A stretch of DNA of 64,000 nucleotides from Proteus sp. FME41 (GCF_014897315.1 NZ_JABUYL010000012.1:62001-126000), one strand, 5' to 3'; counted from the stretch's first letter, positions 50,599-59,661 are shown. The notes: generated from the sequence alone by a model not told the origin. Made by a program: numbers and translations.

Positions 50599-51030
50599 AT
50601 TCAGATCCTAATATAATTTTAGCTTTACCCAGATTTGGGCATAAACAATAGTCCCGTTTTTTATATCACAATTGCCTTATTTAGTCAGTATTCATCTTTT
50701 TTTCGCACTGTTTTTCTTTCTAAATAAGGACCTAAAATAGGGGAGGAAACACTTTTTGCCAAAATTTAGCCAAATAACAGAAGTTTGATTGCTCACTATC
50801 AACGATTGAACAGTGAAAATAAGTGCCAAGCAGAGTAAGATAAGACGCGATAATCTTGAATTTGTTTTATATTCGAGATTCAATGCCTTCATAAATATCG
50901 TGCTATATTTATACTCGCCATACTTCAGTTGTCGCCTAGCTACATCTTGGATTATTTAGAGTATAGTTGTTATTTTCTTTTATATAAAAACGTAATAAAC
51001 ACGTACAGTTGAAAACGGGAACGTCTACTG
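50599..51030. other. 432-base ppiB-cysS intergenic region
   Basis: It should hold both divergent promoters. A 66-codon frame on the minus strand inside it lacks a ribosome site and is not accepted as a gene. I see no clear riboswitch or operator. Confidence 0.5.
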
Positions 51031-52422
51031 ATGCTAAAGATTTTTAATACTCTCACTCGCCAAAAAGAAGAATTTAAACCTATCCATGCAGGAAAAATAG
51101 GTATGTACGTGTGTGGCATCACTATTTATGACCTGTGTCATATTGGTCATGGACGTACATTTGTGGCTTTTGATGCTATAACCCGTTATCTGCGCTATTT
51201 AGGTTATGATGTTAACTATGTTCGTAATGTGACGGATGTGGATGATAAAATCATTAAACGCGCAATTGAAAATAATGAAACTTGCGAACAGTTAACTTCT
51301 CGTATGTTAGCTGAAATGCACAAAGATTTTGATGCACTTAATATTGCCCGCCCAGATTCCGAACCTCGTGCAACACACCATATTGCAGAAATTATTACGC
51401 TAACAGAAACCTTAATTAAACGTGACCATGCCTATGTTGCCGAAAATGGCGATGTGATGTTTGCGATTGATACTGATCCTGATTATGGTCTGCTTTCTCG
51501 CCAAGATTTAGAACAACTGCAAGCAGGTGCCCGTGTTGAAGTGGCTAACGTAAAACGTAATCCAATGGATTTTGTTTTATGGAAAATGTCTAAGCCGGGA
51601 GAACCAAGCTGGGAATCTCCATGGGGAGCAGGTCGTCCTGGTTGGCATATCGAATGTTCTGCAATGAATGGTAAAGAGTTAGGGCATCATTTTGATATTC
51701 ATGGTGGTGGTTCAGACTTAATGTTCCCACACCATGAAAATGAAATTGCACAATCTACCTGTGCTCATGAAGGGCCTTACGTTAATTACTGGATGCACTC
51801 AGGTATGGTGATGGTAGACAAAGAAAAAATGTCTAAGTCACTTAATAACTTTTTCACTATTCGCGATGTCTTGGCATATTACGATGCAGAGACGGTACGT
51901 TATTTCTTATTATCAGGCCATTATCGTAGTCAGCTCAACTACACTGAAGAAAATTTAAAACAAGCACGTACCGCATTAGAGCGTTTATATACTTCATTAC
52001 GAGGTACTGACGTTAATGCTCAACCTGTGGGGGGGGAAGCATTTGAATCTCAATTTATTGAAGCTATGAATGATGATTTCAATACACCTGAAGCGTATTC
52101 AGTTTTGTTTGATTTAGCACGTGAAGTTAATCGCCTAAAATCGGTTGATATGAGTGTAGCGAATGGCTTGGCCGCCGTATTACGTAAACTGGCGAAAGTT
52201 TTAGGTTTATTAGAGCAAGCACCAGAGCACTTTTTACAAAGTGGTGCGAAAGCAGATAACGTAGATGAAGTTGAAAAAATTGAGTCATTAATTCAACAAC
52301 GTAATGATGCTCGTCAAAATAAAGATTGGGCTGCCGCGGATGTTGCGCGTGATGCATTAACCGCAATGGGTATTGTATTAGAAGATGGTCCTCAAGGAAC
52401 AACCTGGCGTCGTAATAATTAA
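51031..52422 (+). CDS. cysS: Cysteinyl-tRNA synthetase
   Basis: The 463-residue class I enzyme has the HIGH-type motif CHIGHGRTF (near residues 35-43; HIGH kept), the zinc ligands including C28 in VCGIT and the central [12 protein letters not shown], and the KMSKS motif (near residues 266-270). It charges tRNA-Cys. It is divergent from ppiB and has its own terminator. Confidence 0.98.
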   Translation: MLKIFNTLTRQKEEFKPIHAGKIGMYVCGITIYDLCHIGHGRTFVAFDAITRYLRYLGYDVNYVRNVTDVDDKIIKRAIENNETCEQLTSRMLAEMHKDFDALNIARPDSEPRATHHIAEIITLTETLIKRDHAYVAENGDVMFAIDTDPDYGLLSRQDLEQLQAGARVEVANVKRNPMDFVLWKMSKPGEPSWESPWGAGRPGWHIECSAMNGKELGHHFDIHGGGSDLMFPHHENEIAQSTCAHEGPYVNYWMHSGMVMVDKEKMSKSLNNFFTIRDVLAYYDAETVRYFLLSGHYRSQLNYTEENLKQARTALERLYTSLRGTDVNAQPVGGEAFESQFIEAMNDDFNTPEAYSVLFDLAREVNRLKSVDMSVANGLAAVLRKLAKVLGLLEQAPEHFLQSGAKADNVDEVEKIESLIQQRNDARQNKDWAAADVARDALTAMGIVLEDGPQGTTWRRNN

Positions 52423-52473
52423 TATAAACTATTTAATAATAGCTATTGGTAAATACACTTAATATGTGTTTGA

Positions 52474-52510
52474 TAAAAAATATCGGATATTTAATGTCCG
52501 ATATTTTTTT
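52474..52510. terminator. cysS terminator
   Basis: AAATATCGGA pairs with TCCGATATTT around a nine-base loop, with A before and T after, so it can act in both directions between two convergent genes. Confidence 0.9.
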
Positions 52511-52524
52511 ATTTATAATTTAAT

Positions 52525-52968
52525 TTATTGGCTAATAATACTGGTTTCTCTTTCATTATCTTTTTGTTTCTCCTCAAAATAATTTACAACATTTTCAGAA
52601 AAAAAGAGTCGATGAGTTAAGATTACGATAATAGAAAAAGCAATAAAACCGACTTCAGATATGTTAATTAATGACATTGAAATACTGAGTATAAAAAACA
52701 GAGATACAGATAAGCATACCCATGAAATTTTTAAAAAAGAGTAAGCATTTCTACTGTTCCTTGCAAGTTTTATCCATGCAGTAACTTGGATTATCATTGT
52801 GGCTATCAAGCAGAGCATAATGAACAAACCCAATAACATGGTTTGCCCACCCCCCATCGCCATTGCTAATAAATAAATAGGCGCACCTGCAACCAATATA
52901 AACAAACTTATACCTAAAAATAATACTGAAATAACTTGGATCCATAAAAGTACTATGGGCCTTTCCAT
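52525..52968 (-). CDS. Small predicted membrane protein, unknown
   Basis: The ATG at 52968 is preceded by AGGAGAAG, so it is preferred over the in-frame ATG six codons upstream. The 147-residue product has four strongly hydrophobic helices and a charged C-terminal tail rich in Glu, Lys and Asn. It is not recognised. It occupies the place downstream of fruK where fruA would be expected in a fruBKA operon. Confidence 0.7.
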   Translation of the reverse strand: MERPIVLLWIQVISVLFLGISLFILVAGAPIYLLAMAMGGGQTMLLGLFIMLCLIATMIIQVTAWIKLARNSRNAYSFLKISWVCLSVSLFFILSISMSLINISEVGFIAFSIIVILTHRLFFSENVVNYFEEKQKDNERETSIISQ

Positions 52969-53202
52969 AACTTCTCCTAAAAACAAAATAAGTTTTTATC
53001 AGCCTTAGAATATCTTTATTAATTTTTATTAAAGTGAAGTTTATCGAATAAATAAGAAAAAGAAAGAATGATTTAATAATAAACAATTATTAATCAATTT
53101 AAGAGATTCTATTTTTGAATTTTAATGACATGGTGTTAATGAATTTAATCATGTAGTGGTAATTCTACTTAATAACCGTTGATATACCACTCGTATTATT
53201 AT

Positions 53203-54144
53203 TTATAATTTTAAAGGCGTTAATTCAACTTCTGCCATCATTTTTGCCAATTGTTCCCGATCATGAATACCGACATTTGTTTGACTTACGGCAAGTGCAG
53301 AAACTGCAGTTGCTAAGCGTAAGGTATGCTCACTGGTTTGTCGCATCATTAAACCGTAAATTAAACCTCCCACCATTGAATCACCTGCACCTACCGTACT
53401 CACCACATCACATTTAGGGGGCTTAGCCATCCATGCACCAGATGCATTTACCCACATCGCACCTTGTTCACCCAGAGAAATGACGACATGTGCAATACCT
53501 TGTTGGCGTAATGCTTGTGCGGCTTGTACAACATCAGAAAGTTCAGGTAATGGTTTACCTGCCCAAATCTCTAATTCATGATGATTGGGTTTAACCAGCC
53601 AAGGTGAGGCTTTTAATCCTGCGACAAAGGCATCTCTACTACTATCAAAGATCAGACACATGCATTCGCTACGTAAACGCGTCATCCATGCCGTAAAATC
53701 GTTGAGATCGATACTTGAAGGTACACTTCCACTGACACAGATCATATCAAATTGACCTGCCCAGCTCAGTGTATCATTAACGAAACGTGTCCAATCTTGC
53801 TTTGTGATTTCAAAACCAGAAAAATTAAAATCAGTAACTTTACCATTAGGTTCAGTCAATTTGACATTAATACGCGTTCGGCCTTCAACCATTTGAAAAC
53901 GGTTTGCAATACCTGAGTCACTAAATTCTTTTTGGAAGCCATCTTGGTTTTCTTTACCTAAAAAGCCACCAACAGTGACATCGACACCTAAGCTTTTTAA
54001 GACTTTTGCAACGTTAATGCCTTTGCCCGCGGCATGAAAGCCTGCTGTTTTTACACGATTAACCTCACCAAGCTCAATGGGGTTACTTAAACCAACAAGA
54101 TCATAAGCAGGGTTTAGTGTAATAGTGGCAACTCTGCGTTTCAT
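53203..54144 (-). CDS. fruK: FruK, 1-phosphofructokinase
   Basis: This 313-residue PfkB-family kinase opens with RRVATITLNPAYDLVG and carries AAGKGINVAKVLKSLG (near residues 37-52) and the catalytic STVGAGDSMVGG (near 244-255). It turns fructose-1-phosphate into fructose-1,6-bisphosphate. The sequence is close to E. coli FruK. Unlike E. coli, neither fruB nor fruA is adjacent, so fructose uptake components must be elsewhere. A 29-codon frame ends one base before its ATG, and a Cra-type operator overlaps the promoter. Confidence 0.96.
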   Translation of the reverse strand: MKRRVATITLNPAYDLVGLSNPIELGEVNRVKTAGFHAAGKGINVAKVLKSLGVDVTVGGFLGKENQDGFQKEFSDSGIANRFQMVEGRTRINVKLTEPNGKVTDFNFSGFEITKQDWTRFVNDTLSWAGQFDMICVSGSVPSSIDLNDFTAWMTRLRSECMCLIFDSSRDAFVAGLKASPWLVKPNHHELEIWAGKPLPELSDVVQAAQALRQQGIAHVVISLGEQGAMWVNASGAWMAKPPKCDVVSTVGAGDSMVGGLIYGLMMRQTSEHTLRLATAVSALAVSQTNVGIHDREQLAKMMAEVELTPLKL

Positions 54145-54145
54145 G

Positions 54146-54235
54146 CTAGTTCCTTACCTTAAATAAAAGAATCGGCACTATTTTTTGCTGGGGATTAGCA
54201 AAGTCAGAGATACCTTGAAGGGGTAAGCCGAGCAT
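54146..54235 (-). CDS. 29-residue leader peptide upstream of fruK
   Basis: An ATG preceded by AGGAGA at ideal spacing opens a 29-codon frame that begins MLGLPLQGISDF and ends KVRN, with its stop one base before the fruK start. The layout suggests translational coupling or a regulatory leader. It does not resemble FruB. It lies downstream of the Cra-controlled promoter. No homologue is recognised, and its reality rests on the ribosome site and position only. Confidence 0.55.
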   Translation of the reverse strand: MLGLPLQGISDFANPQQKIVPILLFKVRN

Positions 54236-54308
54236 AAAATCTCCTGTTAGATAAAGCGCAAAAAAAGACTCAAATATCACAAAATAACACTTAAAATAGC
54301 ATCACTAG

Positions 54309-54351
54309 GCTGAATCGTTTCAAATTATAACGTGTAATTTAGTACAAACAA
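54309..54351 (-). promoter_or_regulatory. fruK promoter with Cra (FruR) operator
   Basis: On the minus strand TTGTTT (54351-54346) and TATAAT (54329-54324) are 16 bases apart. Just downstream, TTGAAACGATTCAGC (down to 54309, over the expected start of transcription) matches the Cra consensus TGAAACGTTTCA. Cra would repress until fructose-1-phosphate relieves it, as for E. coli fruBKA. Confidence 0.82.
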
Positions 54352-54729
54352 TGTTCTTTTGCCTAATGAAAGTAGAAAAAAATTAGATCTAAATCACACT
54401 TTAGTGCATTTAAACACGAATAATTGAGTAAAAAGTATCAGCGGAAAGGTTTGTTGCTGAAGTTTTACAGTAATGATTGAAAAGTGTTATTTATATATAA
54501 AATAGTAACTTACGATGCTTATTTTTATCTACTTTTTTATAAAATGTACAATATGCTGAACATTGAATAGGGATTATACCAAGAGATACGTTAAAAAATG
54601 AGAAATTAAATTTCATAAGGACAGTTTGATTTTATAATTATTAATAAATTCATGATGTTATATAATTTTTTTATTTTAAATAAGAAAAAATAGAGAAAAA
54701 AGCGGGATTAAAGGGGGAAAAGCTTGAAA
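54352..54729. other. 378-base AT-rich gene-free region
   Basis: Between the fruK promoter and the ybcJ terminator no gene or motif is seen; the sequence is strongly A/T-rich. A lost fruB gene could have left no visible trace here. Confidence 0.5.
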
Positions 54730-54761
54730 AAGAAAAAAGCGTTACAAAATGAGTAACGCTT
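54730..54761 (-). terminator. folD-ybcJ terminator
   Basis: On the minus strand AAGCGTTAC pairs with GTAACGCTT around seven bases and runs into TTTTCTTTTT. It is 14 bases beyond the ybcJ stop. Confidence 0.88.
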
Positions 54762-54774
54762 GATGAAGATTAGG

Positions 54775-54987
54775 TTATTTGCTGACGCGGACTGAAAATT
54801 CACCAAAAGTGACAACTTTACCATCAGCAATTTTACAGCGTTTACGTGTTTCAGCGACACCATCAACGCTAACTAAGCCTTCTGCAATGACACTTTTGGC
54901 TGATGCGCCACTTTCCGTCCAGCCTTGAAGTTTTAGTAAATCACAAAGCTCAACGTAATCGTGCCCATCTAATTGAAATATTTCCAT
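54775..54987 (-). CDS. ybcJ: YbcJ, S4-domain RNA-binding protein
   Basis: This 70-residue protein is a stand-alone S4-like RNA-binding domain (ALVSVDGVAETRKRCKI-type region in its second half). E. coli YbcJ is a ribosome-associated protein of unknown role. It starts three bases after the folD stop and is co-transcribed with it. Confidence 0.93.
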   Translation of the reverse strand: MEIFQLDGHDYVELCDLLKLQGWTESGASAKSVIAEGLVSVDGVAETRKRCKIADGKVVTFGEFSVRVSK

Positions 54988-54990
54988 TGA

Positions 54991-55863
54991 CTAATTATTT
55001 CCTGTTTCAGGCGAGTGATATTCTTCACATGCCTGTAAAGTATTTTGAATAAGTGTTGCTACGGTCATTGGGCCTACGCCACCGGGTACAGGAGAGATCC
55101 AACCTGCACGTTGTGATGCGGCGTCAAATTCAACATCTCCTACAACTTTACCACTTTCAAGGCGATTAATACCCACATCAATAACAATTGCTCCGGGTTT
55201 AATCCACTCACCTGGGATAAAGTTAGGTTTCCCCACTGCCACAATAACTAAATCTGCGTGTTCAACATGAAAACGTAAATCTTTAGTGAATCGATGAGTC
55301 ACCGTTGTTGTACAACCCGCAAGTAATAATTCTAAGCTCATTGGGCGTCCCACAATATTTGACGCACCAATAATAACAGCATTTAAGCCATTCATAGGGA
55401 TATCACAACGTTCTAGTAATGTGACAATACCGCGAGGTGTGCAAGGGCGCAGTTTTGGCGCACGTTGGCATAGGCGACCAATATTGTAAGGATGAAAGCC
55501 ATCCACGTCTTTATCAGGGCGAATACGTTCTAATACCTTAACGTTATCAATTCCTGCAGGTAAGGGGAGTTGAACAAGAATACCATCAATCGCATTATCA
55601 TCATTAAGCTGGTCGATTAGATTTAATAAATCAGCTTCACTTGTAGTATCAGGTAAATCATAAGAGCGAGAAATAAAACCAACTTCATCACAAGCACGGC
55701 GTTTACTTCCAACATAAATTTGTGATGCAGGGTTATCGCCCACGAGAATAACGGCTAAACCGGGTGCACGTTTTCCTGCATTAATACGTTGTTTTACTTT
55801 TTCTGTAACTTCGCTTCTGATGGTCTGCGCAATCGATTTCCCATCTATAATTTTTGCTGACAT
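54991..55863 (-). CDS. folD: FolD, methylenetetrahydrofolate dehydrogenase/cyclohydrolase
   Basis: The 290-residue bifunctional enzyme has the catalytic [13 protein letters not shown] (near residues 50-62; YxxxK), VQLPLP (near 98-103) and PCTPRGI plus [10 protein letters not shown] (near 167-176) of the NADP site. It interconverts methylene-, methenyl- and formyl-tetrahydrofolate. It forms an operon with ybcJ. Confidence 0.97.
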   Translation of the reverse strand: MSAKIIDGKSIAQTIRSEVTEKVKQRINAGKRAPGLAVILVGDNPASQIYVGSKRRACDEVGFISRSYDLPDTTSEADLLNLIDQLNDDNAIDGILVQLPLPAGIDNVKVLERIRPDKDVDGFHPYNIGRLCQRAPKLRPCTPRGIVTLLERCDIPMNGLNAVIIGASNIVGRPMSLELLLAGCTTTVTHRFTKDLRFHVEHADLVIVAVGKPNFIPGEWIKPGAIVIDVGINRLESGKVVGDVEFDAASQRAGWISPVPGGVGPMTVATLIQNTLQACEEYHSPETGNN

Positions 55864-55979
55864 CTATACATCCAAATTATTCAATTACGGTATTGCCCTA
55901 TTTTGTCAGATCAAGAGCAATCTGTCAGTCGAATACTTGCCATATTTTAACCATATAGTTTGATATCGTTGAAAAATCG

Positions 55980-56007
55980 TTGACTCTCAAAATGTTGAAC
56001 GTATAAT
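55980..56007 (+). promoter_or_regulatory. argU tRNA promoter
   Basis: TTGACT (55980-55985) and a perfect TATAAT (56002-56007) are 16 bases apart, with the tRNA starting 46 bases further on. Confidence 0.88.
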
Positions 56008-56053
56008 CCACACCCGTTATCAGCAGTGATTGCTGACGTCTAATCTCTTCTAG

Positions 56054-56130
56054 GCGCCCTTAGCTCAGTTGGATAGAGCAACGGCCTTCTAAGCCGTAGG
56101 TCACAGGTTCGAATCCTGTAGGGCGTACCA
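56054..56130 (+). tRNA. argU: tRNA-Arg (anticodon TCT)
   Basis: A full 77-base cloverleaf is present: acceptor arm GCGCCCT with AGGGCGT (first pair G-U), anticodon loop CTTCTAA, T loop TTCGAAT and an encoded CCA. It reads AGA codons. In E. coli argU is the insertion site of prophage DLP12; phage-type genes begin right after the 3' end here too. Confidence 0.97.
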
Positions 56131-56155
56131 TTTAAAATCAACGAGTTACGAGATT

Positions 56156-56184
56156 TTAAAAAGAAACCCGCAAGAGATGCGGGT
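56156..56184 (-). terminator. Terminator of the leftward prophage operon
   Basis: On the minus strand ACCCGC pairs with GCGGGT around ATCTCTT and is followed by TTCTTTTT. It lies between the AlpA-like gene and the tRNA and shields argU from antisense transcription. Confidence 0.8.
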
Positions 56185-56201
56185 CAAGTAACGGGTCAAG
56201 T
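56180..56201. repeat. Tandem CGGGTCAAGT repeats next to argU
   Basis: CGGGTCAAGT occurs at 56180-56189 and again at 56192-56201, a 12-base period. Position 50 bases inside the presumed attachment site suggests integrase arm or excisionase binding sites. Function is inferred. Confidence 0.6.
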
Positions 56202-56206
56202 TAGCA

Positions 56207-56395
56207 TTATAGCTTTTCACTTCTAACCCACTCTTCATAGACATGTTCTGGCCAACCTAAAAATGTACCGCCTTTTGTTCTTTCTGGTTTGGGGAACTCA
56301 TTTCGCTTTGCGTACATTCTCCAAATTGTAGGTTTGCTTTTCCCTGTTAACTGGATCATTTCCTTCCATTTAATGTATCGGGTTGTAGTTGTCAT
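56207..56395 (-). CDS. AlpA-family regulator / excisionase-like protein
   Basis: This 62-residue protein has the AlpA-type winged helix: IKWKEMIQLTGKSKPTIWRM, then NEFPKP and FLGWPEHVYEEWV near the C-terminus. Such proteins act as excisionases or as activators of integrase genes. It is the last gene of the leftward operon, 76 bases from the tRNA, where lambda-type phages place xis and int. Only the Xis-like partner is present. Confidence 0.85.
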   Translation of the reverse strand: MTTTTRYIKWKEMIQLTGKSKPTIWRMYAKRNEFPKPERTKGGTFLGWPEHVYEEWVRSEKL

Positions 56396-56709
56396 TTTTT
56401 GTCTCCCTTCCTATACCCGTTCTCCATAATGACCTGTGCAACAACTGTTGGTGGGTTATCCCAATGAGCATCAAAAATGATATTGTTTAAATAATATTTG
56501 CTAATGTCATCCAATGTCTTAGGCAAATTGTCATGAGGTAATTTTAAATAAATAGAATCACCCGTCATGCTCACCGTGATATCAATGATCTGCTCAGTGG
56601 TAAAATCTGTTTTACGATAACCGGCTTTCCAGACAGCATCAGTTATATCACCAGGATCAGCAATGTTGTCTGAAATTAATTTAATTAAAACAGGATCAGT
56701 CGTAGTCAT
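56392..56709 (-). CDS. Prophage protein, unknown
   Basis: This 105-residue acidic protein has no membrane segment or recognised motif; the middle (ITVSMTGDSIYLKLPHDNLP) looks like beta strands. It overlaps both neighbours by four to fourteen bases, which supports translation as part of the leftward operon. Confidence 0.7.
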   Translation of the reverse strand: MTTTDPVLIKLISDNIADPGDITDAVWKAGYRKTDFTTEQIIDITVSMTGDSIYLKLPHDNLPKTLDDISKYYLNNIIFDAHWDNPPTVVAQVIMENGYRKGDKK

Positions 56710-57094
56710 GCTCCACCTCCAAGACAGAGACTAATTGCGCGCTAACTTCTGTTTCGGCTTTATTAACAAGTTGCATAAATTCTTCGTGAGTAATGAGCTT
56801 TTTCAGTTCAGCAACTAAAATTTCATTTCTGAGTATTCGACGTGAATAATCAACCTCTTTACGCTGGCGCTTTAAAATAGCCAGTTGATCGCAAATTGCT
56901 CTACGTTGCCAGTTTAAATATTTACGAGCTGTTCTTGCACGTATCGCCCAATCTGAGTCACTTTCTTGATGTTTATCTAAACTGGTATCAATCCGCATAA
57001 TAGAAGAATTGCAATAAGCCAAAGCTCGCAGATAGTCTTCAAGTGTTTTTAATTCATCTAAAACTAAGCGGTTATCTTTATCAAACTTCAGCAT
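56696..57094 (-). CDS. Prophage coiled-coil protein, unknown
   Basis: The 132-residue product is helical with an Arg/Lys-rich middle (near residues 50-90) and probable coiled coil. It overlaps the next gene by 14 bases. It is not recognised; the charge pattern could fit nucleic-acid binding, but this is weak. Confidence 0.7.
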   Translation of the reverse strand: MLKFDKDNRLVLDELKTLEDYLRALAYCNSSIMRIDTSLDKHQESDSDWAIRARTARKYLNWQRRAICDQLAILKRQRKEVDYSRRILRNEILVAELKKLITHEEFMQLVNKAETEVSAQLVSVLEVEHDYD

Positions 57095-57332
57095 GGCGAA
57101 CTCCTTTCGATTTACGTTTTTTCTTTTTAATAGTCGGTGTTAATTTTGGTTCAGTAACTTGCTTGGGGTTAGGGCGGGGCTTATATACCTCGTCATGGAT
57201 AAACCGTCTAAAATTTAAGTCATAAAGATAAGGTTTGACGTAACAGCAACCATCATCAAAATGATGAATTGCTTTAATAAGCGGATCGTCATATTCGTTA
57301 ACTTCATGCTCAGTCTCATCCTGCTTGATCAT
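57081..57332 (-). CDS. Small prophage protein with basic tail, unknown
   Basis: The 83-residue product has an acidic first half and a very basic end (KKKKRKSKG near residues 70-78). It overlaps the next gene by 14 bases. Not recognised. Confidence 0.65.
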   Translation of the reverse strand: MIKQDETEHEVNEYDDPLIKAIHHFDDGCCYVKPYLYDLNFRRFIHDEVYKPRPNPKQVTEPKLTPTIKKKKRKSKGVRHAEV

Positions 57333-57343
57333 TTTTACCGTCC

Positions 57344-57925
57344 TTAGTGCATAGTTGGTATAGCTAGAAGTCCGTTATTAGCTTCTAACTCACGAATATA
57401 ATCATCATGAAGAATACAGAGCCCTTCACGTCCTTTTTCTGATAGACGAGGACCATGTTCAAGGGAGATGTCCAGAAAGCCGATATAAGCTTTTATGATG
57501 AAGTCAGGACAATAATCCTTATAGACACTCCCTAACTCTTCGATAAGAATGCTTTCAAAATGGCTTGCAAGACAAACACGTAAAGAAGCAGGATAAATGG
57601 TTAACGAGGCTTCGCCATTACTGTAAATAGTGGCAAGATCAACACCGCCTTCTTCATTACGAATTTCAGTGGTGCCGTTCTTTTCTTGTAGTTCGCGAAT
57701 AAAGCAAGTTGCTACCACCCATCGCCAGATGGAAATTCGCTGTTCAGGCGTTAATATTTCAGGTTCATCAGCTAATTTACCCATGACTGCCGCAGCCAAA
57801 TATAAACCTTTCAATAGCTCTTTATCGTATTGACCTGATTCAAGGGCTGTTACAGCTTCAGAGTAAGAAATTAAAGTGCCATCATCAGAAATAACGCCAT
57901 TATCAATATCGGTAAAATAAGCCAC
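57344..57925 (-). CDS. Prophage protein, unknown
   Basis: This 193-residue soluble acidic protein is mostly helical, with two Trp in ISIWRWVVATCFI. It starts exactly where the upstream gene stops (one-base overlap at 57925), showing tight coupling. No family is recognised. Confidence 0.75.
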   Translation of the reverse strand: MAYFTDIDNGVISDDGTLISYSEAVTALESGQYDKELLKGLYLAAAVMGKLADEPEILTPEQRISIWRWVVATCFIRELQEKNGTTEIRNEEGGVDLATIYSNGEASLTIYPASLRVCLASHFESILIEELGSVYKDYCPDFIIKAYIGFLDISLEHGPRLSEKGREGLCILHDDYIRELEANNGLLAIPTMH

Positions 57926-58626
57926 TATTTATCCTCCCAGCCAATTGCCTGAAACAATCCCATTTTAGGGTGATGCCAGCGAGTGCCACGTTTCTCGGCT
58001 TCATTCATCATTGCCTTGAATGCAGATATAAAATCATCCTCATGAATAATGGCCATAGGTCTAGGCATACCTTCGGGCGTAAGAATAGTTATTGTATTTT
58101 TGCGAACATTGAACTGTTTGGTGAGTATTTTGCATTTATCCACCGTCATGCCTGATTTAGTTCTAGCCAGAGAGTACCCGATCCAGCCAGCAGGGATGGT
58201 TCCTTGTTTTATTTGATCAACGACTTCATTCACTTGTTCAACTTTTTGCTCTACATAAGATATACGGCGTTCGCTTTCTAAGTTAGCCAATGCCATAGCA
58301 GCAATAATTTCTGCCTGTGATTTTGGTTTTGGTTGACTAAGCGACTTTAATGTTGCCAGTACCGAGCGCCTAACCGCTTTTGATTCTCGCATGCCAACTA
58401 GCATTAACTGATCCATGTTCAAATCATAAGTTTTCACTTCATTTCCGTAGCGGTAAAAACTTTTTACCGCTGGTAAATCGTCCAACTCATCTTCTATACG
58501 TTTAATGAAGTGTGTGTTTTTTACTTCTGGTTCACCGCATTCGATTCTGGCTGGGTTTATGATGTTGTTGAGAAAGTCTAAACTAGACATAACAATATCT
58601 TTTTGTGTTCCAATTAAATTATTCAT
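57925..58626 (-). CDS. Rha-like phage regulatory protein (tentative)
   Basis: The 233-residue product has VKTYDLNMDQLMLVGMRESKAVRRSVLATLKSL near residues 63-95, which recalls the substrate-recognition region of Rha/ORF6N/KilA-N-type phage regulators. A coiled coil (near residues 120-145) and a C-terminal domain ending with Trp-rich sequence follow. Start is at 58626 after GGGAAATAT; a second ATG 12 codons in is possible. Rha-type proteins modulate phage growth in hosts; identity here is tentative. Confidence 0.7.
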   Translation of the reverse strand: MNNLIGTQKDIVMSSLDFLNNIINPARIECGEPEVKNTHFIKRIEDELDDLPAVKSFYRYGNEVKTYDLNMDQLMLVGMRESKAVRRSVLATLKSLSQPKPKSQAEIIAAMALANLESERRISYVEQKVEQVNEVVDQIKQGTIPAGWIGYSLARTKSGMTVDKCKILTKQFNVRKNTITILTPEGMPRPMAIIHEDDFISAFKAMMNEAEKRGTRWHHPKMGLFQAIGWEDK

Positions 58627-58635
58627 ATATTTCCC

Positions 58636-59118
58636 TTAATGAATTAGATTATTTGAGACAGTAGTGCTTAAAAACTGAGTGCCTTTGATAAATACTTCAT
58701 CAATGAAGTTCTGCATCCATTTTTTACCAGTATCTTTTTCATGTTGGTCATTACTGATATAGAACTTCCATATAGCCGAGTAGCCATCATTAGGGCGCTT
58801 CTCTAAGATCATATTTTCAATTTGATGAATCAGGAGTGTTTCAATAATTTCTTCATCAATTGCAATAACGTTATTTTCATGACGAAATGCATAGGTGCTA
58901 GTGATCCCTGGTCCAAATCGTACTAGGCAAGAGGTTAAGTATTTATTTGCTTCAATAGTTCTTAAATTATCAACAATGTGCTTAATAAATATCTCTTGTT
59001 CTTCTGGTGTTAATTTACGATTTGATTTCATCGCTTCTTTATCTAATAAAGAGGCTGGGAAACCTTTTTCTTTTAAATATTCGATGATTTCATCTGGTGT
59101 CATTTTTTTACTATTCAT
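58636..59118 (-). CDS. Prophage protein, unknown
   Basis: This 160-residue protein starts within the end of the upstream gene (four-base overlap). It is mixed helix with an N-terminal DEIIEYLKEKGFP stretch. No domain is recognised. Confidence 0.7.
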   Translation of the reverse strand: MNSKKMTPDEIIEYLKEKGFPASLLDKEAMKSNRKLTPEEQEIFIKHIVDNLRTIEANKYLTSCLVRFGPGITSTYAFRHENNVIAIDEEIIETLLIHQIENMILEKRPNDGYSAIWKFYISNDQHEKDTGKKWMQNFIDEVFIKGTQFLSTTVSNNLIH

Positions 59119-59321
59119 AACATACCACCTGTCACTTTAATTTTTGCTTTATCTAAACAACGCTTAGATGATTGATTACTTATTTTTTGTTGATAACTCA
59201 TTGCGCCTTTGGCTGGTGGATCTGCAATAATAAAAGCTTGGTTGTATTGCTCTATTGCGCGTCTATAAAATCCTTTACTCTCTAATTGCTTGCCTTTTTT
59301 CATGAATTCAGAATACGTCAT
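59115..59321 (-). CDS. PerC-like small prophage regulator (tentative)
   Basis: From ATG 59321 the product is 68 residues; an in-frame ATG seven codons earlier is less likely. KGKQLESKGFYRRAIEQYNQ followed by a late RCLDKAKIK matches the general shape of PerC-family domains (L-E-x-K-G-x-x-R-R-A...R-C). PerC proteins encoded by phages modulate host virulence regulators. The match is by eye and moderate; a single TPR-like hairpin is the alternative. Confidence 0.55.
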   Translation of the reverse strand: MTYSEFMKKGKQLESKGFYRRAIEQYNQAFIIADPPAKGAMSYQQKISNQSSKRCLDKAKIKVTGGML

Positions 59322-59661
59322 GATATTTATATTCCTCTCCATTTAAGTAAGGAGGTAAATATTCAACAATATAATCAATCATGAATTTACCCATTTCAGA
59401 AATAGAGCCGTTAGATTTATATAAACGCTCATAGGTGTTATAGATATCGTTATCACTCCACTTACAACGTTGACGGCAATCTTTTTCTTCATAGACATCA
59501 CGGAAGAAATTATTTAAATTTTCAAAGTTAATTTCTGTAATAACAGTTTTATTATTTACCTTTGATTTAAACTCAGCTTTCTTTCCATTTTGTTTAATAT
59601 AAATAAGCACTGAGTTGATAAAACGCTTTCTTCTTATTTCAAGTAAATTAACTTTATCCAT
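59308..59661 (-). CDS. Prophage protein, unknown
   Basis: AGGAG lies eight bases before the ATG at 59661, giving 117 residues; a TTG ten codons earlier lacks a site. It is basic at the N-terminus (LLEIRRKRF) and has a Cys-x3-Cys pair (CRQRC near residues 74-78). No family is recognised. It overlaps the following gene by about 14 bases. Confidence 0.65.
   Translation of the reverse strand: MDKVNLLEIRRKRFINSVLIYIKQNGKKAEFKSKVNNKTVITEINFENLNNFFRDVYEEKDCRQRCKWSDNDIYNTYERLYKSNGSISEMGKFMIDYIVEYLPPYLNGEEYKYHDVF

Noticed and set aside
50692-50892. 66-codon frame on the minus strand upstream of ppiB, with a hydrophobic stretch
   Set aside because: No ribosome binding site precedes it, it lies across the expected ppiB and cysS promoters, and no similarity is recognised.
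52751-53086. 111-codon frame on the minus strand before fruK
   Set aside because: It overlaps the better-supported membrane protein gene (AGGAGAAG site at 52968) in another frame.
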